A program made the translations under genes and the position numbers. From assembly GCF_013167215.1 (NCBI RefSeq), contig NZ_JABJWY010000034.1:124001-188000 (forward strand): DNA of 64,000 bases. Reading direction: 5' to 3'. This document shows, one piece after another, positions 61,681 to 64,000 of the stretch. How positions within the stretch are numbered: position 1 is the first letter of the stretch; every line of letters begins with the position of its first letter. Source of the DNA: Sphingobacterium prati (GTDB lineage Bacteria > Bacteroidota > Bacteroidia > Sphingobacteriales > Sphingobacteriaceae). The notes beneath the pieces are model-generated. The model saw nothing but the letters and a program-made list of their open reading frames with translations, searched no databases and had not been told where the DNA came from.

Positions 61681-62265
61681 CTATTCGTCTATAATAGTTA
61701 AGTTACTGATTACTTCGAAATTTGACACATGGTAATCATCTCCAAAAAATAATCCATTGATATAATGTTGGATTGGGTAAAAAAGGTCTATCGGAATGCC
61801 TGTATAGAAGGTTTTGAAATCGTTTGGAATAGAGTAAGCATGATTATACCTTCCCTTGCCAAGACTGATACCTCCTATTTTTTTTAGGTAGCCAGTTATT
61901 TTGTGTTTAGTGGAATTGGAAAACTCTTCACTTGTTTCCAGGAAATAATCCTGAATATAAAAATTTCTTATATTTTTCAATTTGATCGGGGAGCTTTTAT
62001 CCAGCTTTATTCTCCGGGAATAGGATATATCAGTTAAAATGCACGTCGCTTTCTGCACTGTTGAGACATCAATAAAATAATCTCCATCGACCAATAGATG
62101 CTTACTATCTTTATAGATGCCTAGAATCATCTCGTTGATTTCTCTATCGGAATAATCCATTATATTTGAAGATCTCCCAAACTTTTCGAATTGCAGTCCG
62201 CTATCTTTGACATTTTTCCTGATTTTGTTTAGCTCATATTGCTGAAAAGTTCTTATTTTTTCCAT
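61681..62265 (-). CDS. Protein of unknown function
   Basis: 194 residues, soluble, without signal peptide. It starts MEKIRTFQQYELNKIRKNVK, has SDREINEMILGIYKD and later IRNFYIQDYFLETSEEFSN and KKIGGISLGKGRYNHAYSIP. No family recognised. The rich Lys/Ile/Tyr composition fits an AT-rich accessory gene. It is separated from the reductase remnant by about 125 nt. Confidence 0.65.
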   Translation of the reverse strand: MEKIRTFQQYELNKIRKNVKDSGLQFEKFGRSSNIMDYSDREINEMILGIYKDSKHLLVDGDYFIDVSTVQKATCILTDISYSRRIKLDKSSPIKLKNIRNFYIQDYFLETSEEFSNSTKHKITGYLKKIGGISLGKGRYNHAYSIPNDFKTFYTGIPIDLFYPIQHYINGLFFGDDYHVSNFEVISNLTIIDE

Positions 62266-62420
62266 ATCCGTTGCGCATTATATTTAGCACTTTAAAGATA
62301 ATTTTAAAACTTTGCTTTCAATCTCTTTACGGGTATCTAATTGCAATTTGAATCAAATCTAATTTAACAGTACGCTAACGCTTAGGTAACAAGTCATCCA
62401 ATATTGGCGTGATTCTGCTA

Positions 62421-63314
62421 TTAAAAATCAAATTTTCTAGAGGTCATACGCCCCTGACCTTTCAGGTCTATTCGGTGGAGGTATAGTTCCAAGACCCCAT
62501 AGGCATTTTCATTGCTGGTTTCGATCATCCCTTCAAGTGTAATCATGGGAATCCCTTTATAGTTGCCGAAGTTACCGGGATGATGATGTCCTGAGATAAC
62601 TGCTTTGACACGAGGGTATTTTTCAATTACGGCCAGTATATCCCTGTTGTTGAGTGTTTCAAGTCCGTTTTCTGGAAATAAGGGATGATGGGTAAAGATG
62701 ATGACATTCTTAGCTTCTTTTTCTGCTTTTTTTAGCTGTTTTTCCATCCATACAAGTTGTTGTGTGCTGATGCCACCATTCCATGGTTGTGTATTTTGTC
62801 GTTGCTCGAGTTTCAGCTGATTATTTAATGCTTGCCAAGCAGAGTGCTCCGCTGACGTTGCTGATGTTGCGTATTCGCTAAGTTCATTGGTGTTGAGGAG
62901 AATAAATAACCAATGCCCTCTTTCTACGGTATAGTAGGGGGCTGGCATGCGATAAGCCTTGTAGAGTGTGGCGCCGTCTTTCACATCAACATAATCATGG
63001 TTGCCAAGTAAATTGTAAACTGGTGCCTTGAGTTTGTCCAGATGCCGTAAAGCCGGAGTCAAATCTTTTGTCCCTACATCGACTAAGTCTCCTACCATAA
63101 CCGTAAAATCCACACCAGTTGCATTTATTGCTGTCGTTGCTGAATCTAATTTCGAAAGGGAATTGCGGTAAAATCGACTCCCTTTGGTGTCCTGATCAGC
63201 GTATTGCGGGTCTGCAATTAAACCTATTTTCAATGGAGCATTCTTTTGTTGGCCCATGCTCTTACCATGTAAGAGGACACATAAAATGGAGAAGACTAAA
63301 ATTTTAATTTTCAT
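62421..63314 (-). CDS. Exported calcineurin-like phosphoesterase
   Basis: 297 residues. A signal peptide (ILVFSILCVLLHGKSMGQ) precedes motifs IGLIADPQYAD, MVGDLVDVG, NLLGNHDYVD, IFTHHPLFPENG and ISGHHHPGNFG. This set, with DxQY in place of DIH, is common in secreted phosphodiesterase-like proteins of Bacteroidota (phosphate release, nucleotides or phosphodiesters). Substrate unknown. Confidence 0.9.
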   Translation of the reverse strand: MKIKILVFSILCVLLHGKSMGQQKNAPLKIGLIADPQYADQDTKGSRFYRNSLSKLDSATTAINATGVDFTVMVGDLVDVGTKDLTPALRHLDKLKAPVYNLLGNHDYVDVKDGATLYKAYRMPAPYYTVERGHWLFILLNTNELSEYATSATSAEHSAWQALNNQLKLEQRQNTQPWNGGISTQQLVWMEKQLKKAEKEAKNVIIFTHHPLFPENGLETLNNRDILAVIEKYPRVKAVISGHHHPGNFGNYKGIPMITLEGMIETSNENAYGVLELYLHRIDLKGQGRMTSRKFDF

Positions 63315-63581
63315 TCTGGATTATTTTAGATTTTGAATGCCATCGGGCATCTATTGGTTATATTCCTATTAAGTTGTTAAGCTATTCGAAATAGATGCCA
63401 TTAGGCTTCTGAACCGAAAAAGAACCAACCAGACTACTGATTTTAAATTTGGTTCCAATTGCTTAATCGGTGGTTCTTACAAACATACGTGATTTTTTGA
63501 CTTTTAAAAGCGGAAATTAATAGCAATCGCTTACATACTTGCATAAAATTCCGAAAACCATAGTGCTACACTAGATATCCA

Positions 63582-64000
63582 TTATTTAGATGATGGTATT
63601 TGCTCGTCATAATTTCGCATAATATAATAGAAATATGTAATCATTTTCATATAGTTTTCGATACTGATATATTCATTGGTACTGTGCATGCTTTGCTGTT
63701 CGGAATGATTGATTTTGATTGGCATAAATCGGTAAATATTCCTGCTGAGCTCTTGGTATTTGACGGCATCTGTACCGCCGACGGTCAGGTATGGTGTAAC
63801 AATAAGATCTGGGTATAACTTTCGGATGGAGGCTTCCATCATCTGATAGGCTTTTGTATCACTAGGAGATACATTGGAGGCCTCTCGGGCATTATCGACC
63901 TGTTCTATTTCGACATCAAAACCCGCAGTCGCTTTCTTAACGTGTGCTTGAACTTCCTGAATTGTATTTTCGGGCAATAGCCTAAAATTAACAACAAATT
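63582..64000 (-). CDS. M20 family peptidase, C-terminal part, cut by the window edge
   Basis: The frame is open to 64000; the visible 139 codons continue past the edge. FRLLPENTIQEVQAHVKKA, SIRKLYPDLIVTPYLTVGGT and DAVKYQELSRNIYRFMPIKI, with ENYMKMITYFYYIM at the end, match the C-terminal region of M20 metallopeptidases (PM20D1/carboxypeptidase-like). Active-site residues largely lie outside the window. The internal TTG at 63977 is not the start. Confidence 0.85.
   Translation of the reverse strand, partial: FVVNFRLLPENTIQEVQAHVKKATAGFDVEIEQVDNAREASNVSPSDTKAYQMMEASIRKLYPDLIVTPYLTVGGTDAVKYQELSRNIYRFMPIKINHSEQQSMHSTNEYISIENYMKMITYFYYIMRNYDEQIPSSK

Noticed and set aside
63561..63573. TAGTG-CTA-CACTA dyad as a third copy of the TAGTGTA palindrome
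   Set aside because: The half-site and spacer differ from the two other palindromes, so it is likely chance.
1..64000. CRISPR arrays, rRNA operons, phage or transposase genes
   Set aside because: No regularly spaced repeats, rRNA signatures, integrase or transposase motifs were seen on either strand.

Overview
The window looks like chromosomal DNA of a member of the Bacteroidota, most likely Sphingobacteriaceae and Sphingobacterium-like. The clues are moderately AT-rich DNA, few Shine-Dalgarno sites, Bacteroidota-type -7 boxes (TAnnTTTG), an RND pump fused to its TolC-like channel, fimbrillin-type and DUF4369/TlpA lipoproteins, DUF4142/DUF892/DUF4230/DUF6660/DUF6157 proteins, and a tRNA-His without encoded CCA. 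No phage, integrase, insertion sequence, rRNA or CRISPR array was seen. The genus is inference.

Layout. 1-6.2 kb: a trehalose/glycogen operon, with a TreY (cut by the left edge) fused to MalQ, then GlgX and TreZ, closed by a strong terminator. 6.3-14.1 kb: a stress block with a DUF892 ferritin-like protein plus large HPII-type catalase, an ankyrin protein, a second DUF892 with a DUF72 protein, tRNA-His, DUF4230, small charged proteins, a lipoprotein and a DJ-1/PfpI protein. 14.2-21.1 kb: a saccharide cluster with every ADP-heptose step (GmhA as a fusion, HldE, GmhB) except the epimerase, two GT9 and two GT4 glycosyltransferases; an MFS transporter follows on the other strand. 22.8-34.6 kb: more stress-type genes, namely a phosphoesterase/nucleotidyltransferase pair, DUF421, small lipoproteins, DUF4142, an orphan LuxR-type response regulator, two SDRs, an iron-permease-like protein, an FAD-Rieske oxidoreductase and an FMN alpha-hydroxy-acid oxidase.

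34.7-36.6 kb: a fimbrillin-type lipoprotein with a 55-residue companion peptide. 37.2-45.4 kb: a divalent-metal efflux operon (Cys/His-rich DUF6660 protein, RND-OMF fusion, adaptor, P1B-type ATPase). 45.4-47 kb: a gene graveyard holding a frameshifted DUF389 gene abutting a Crp/Fnr-like remnant. 47-64 kb: mostly single genes, including an aspartic-protease-like protein, TetA-like MFS, OsmC, DinB, TlpA, DedA, an alpha-oxoamine synthase with a TetR regulator, three phosphoesterases counting the one at 22.8 kb, GlgC, a broken dihydrofolate-reductase-like gene, and an M20 peptidase cut by the right edge.

Together the first half reads as a desiccation/oxidative-stress and envelope-glycan region: compatible solute from glycogen, peroxide removal, iron-storage-like proteins and envelope sugars. 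The second half is dominated by metal export and scattered accessory genes. The least explained items are the GT4-GmhA fusion cluster, a 62-bp repeat-like element at 12.34 kb flanked by 7-bp direct repeats, several microproteins, and a possible structured RNA at 54.5-54.7 kb.
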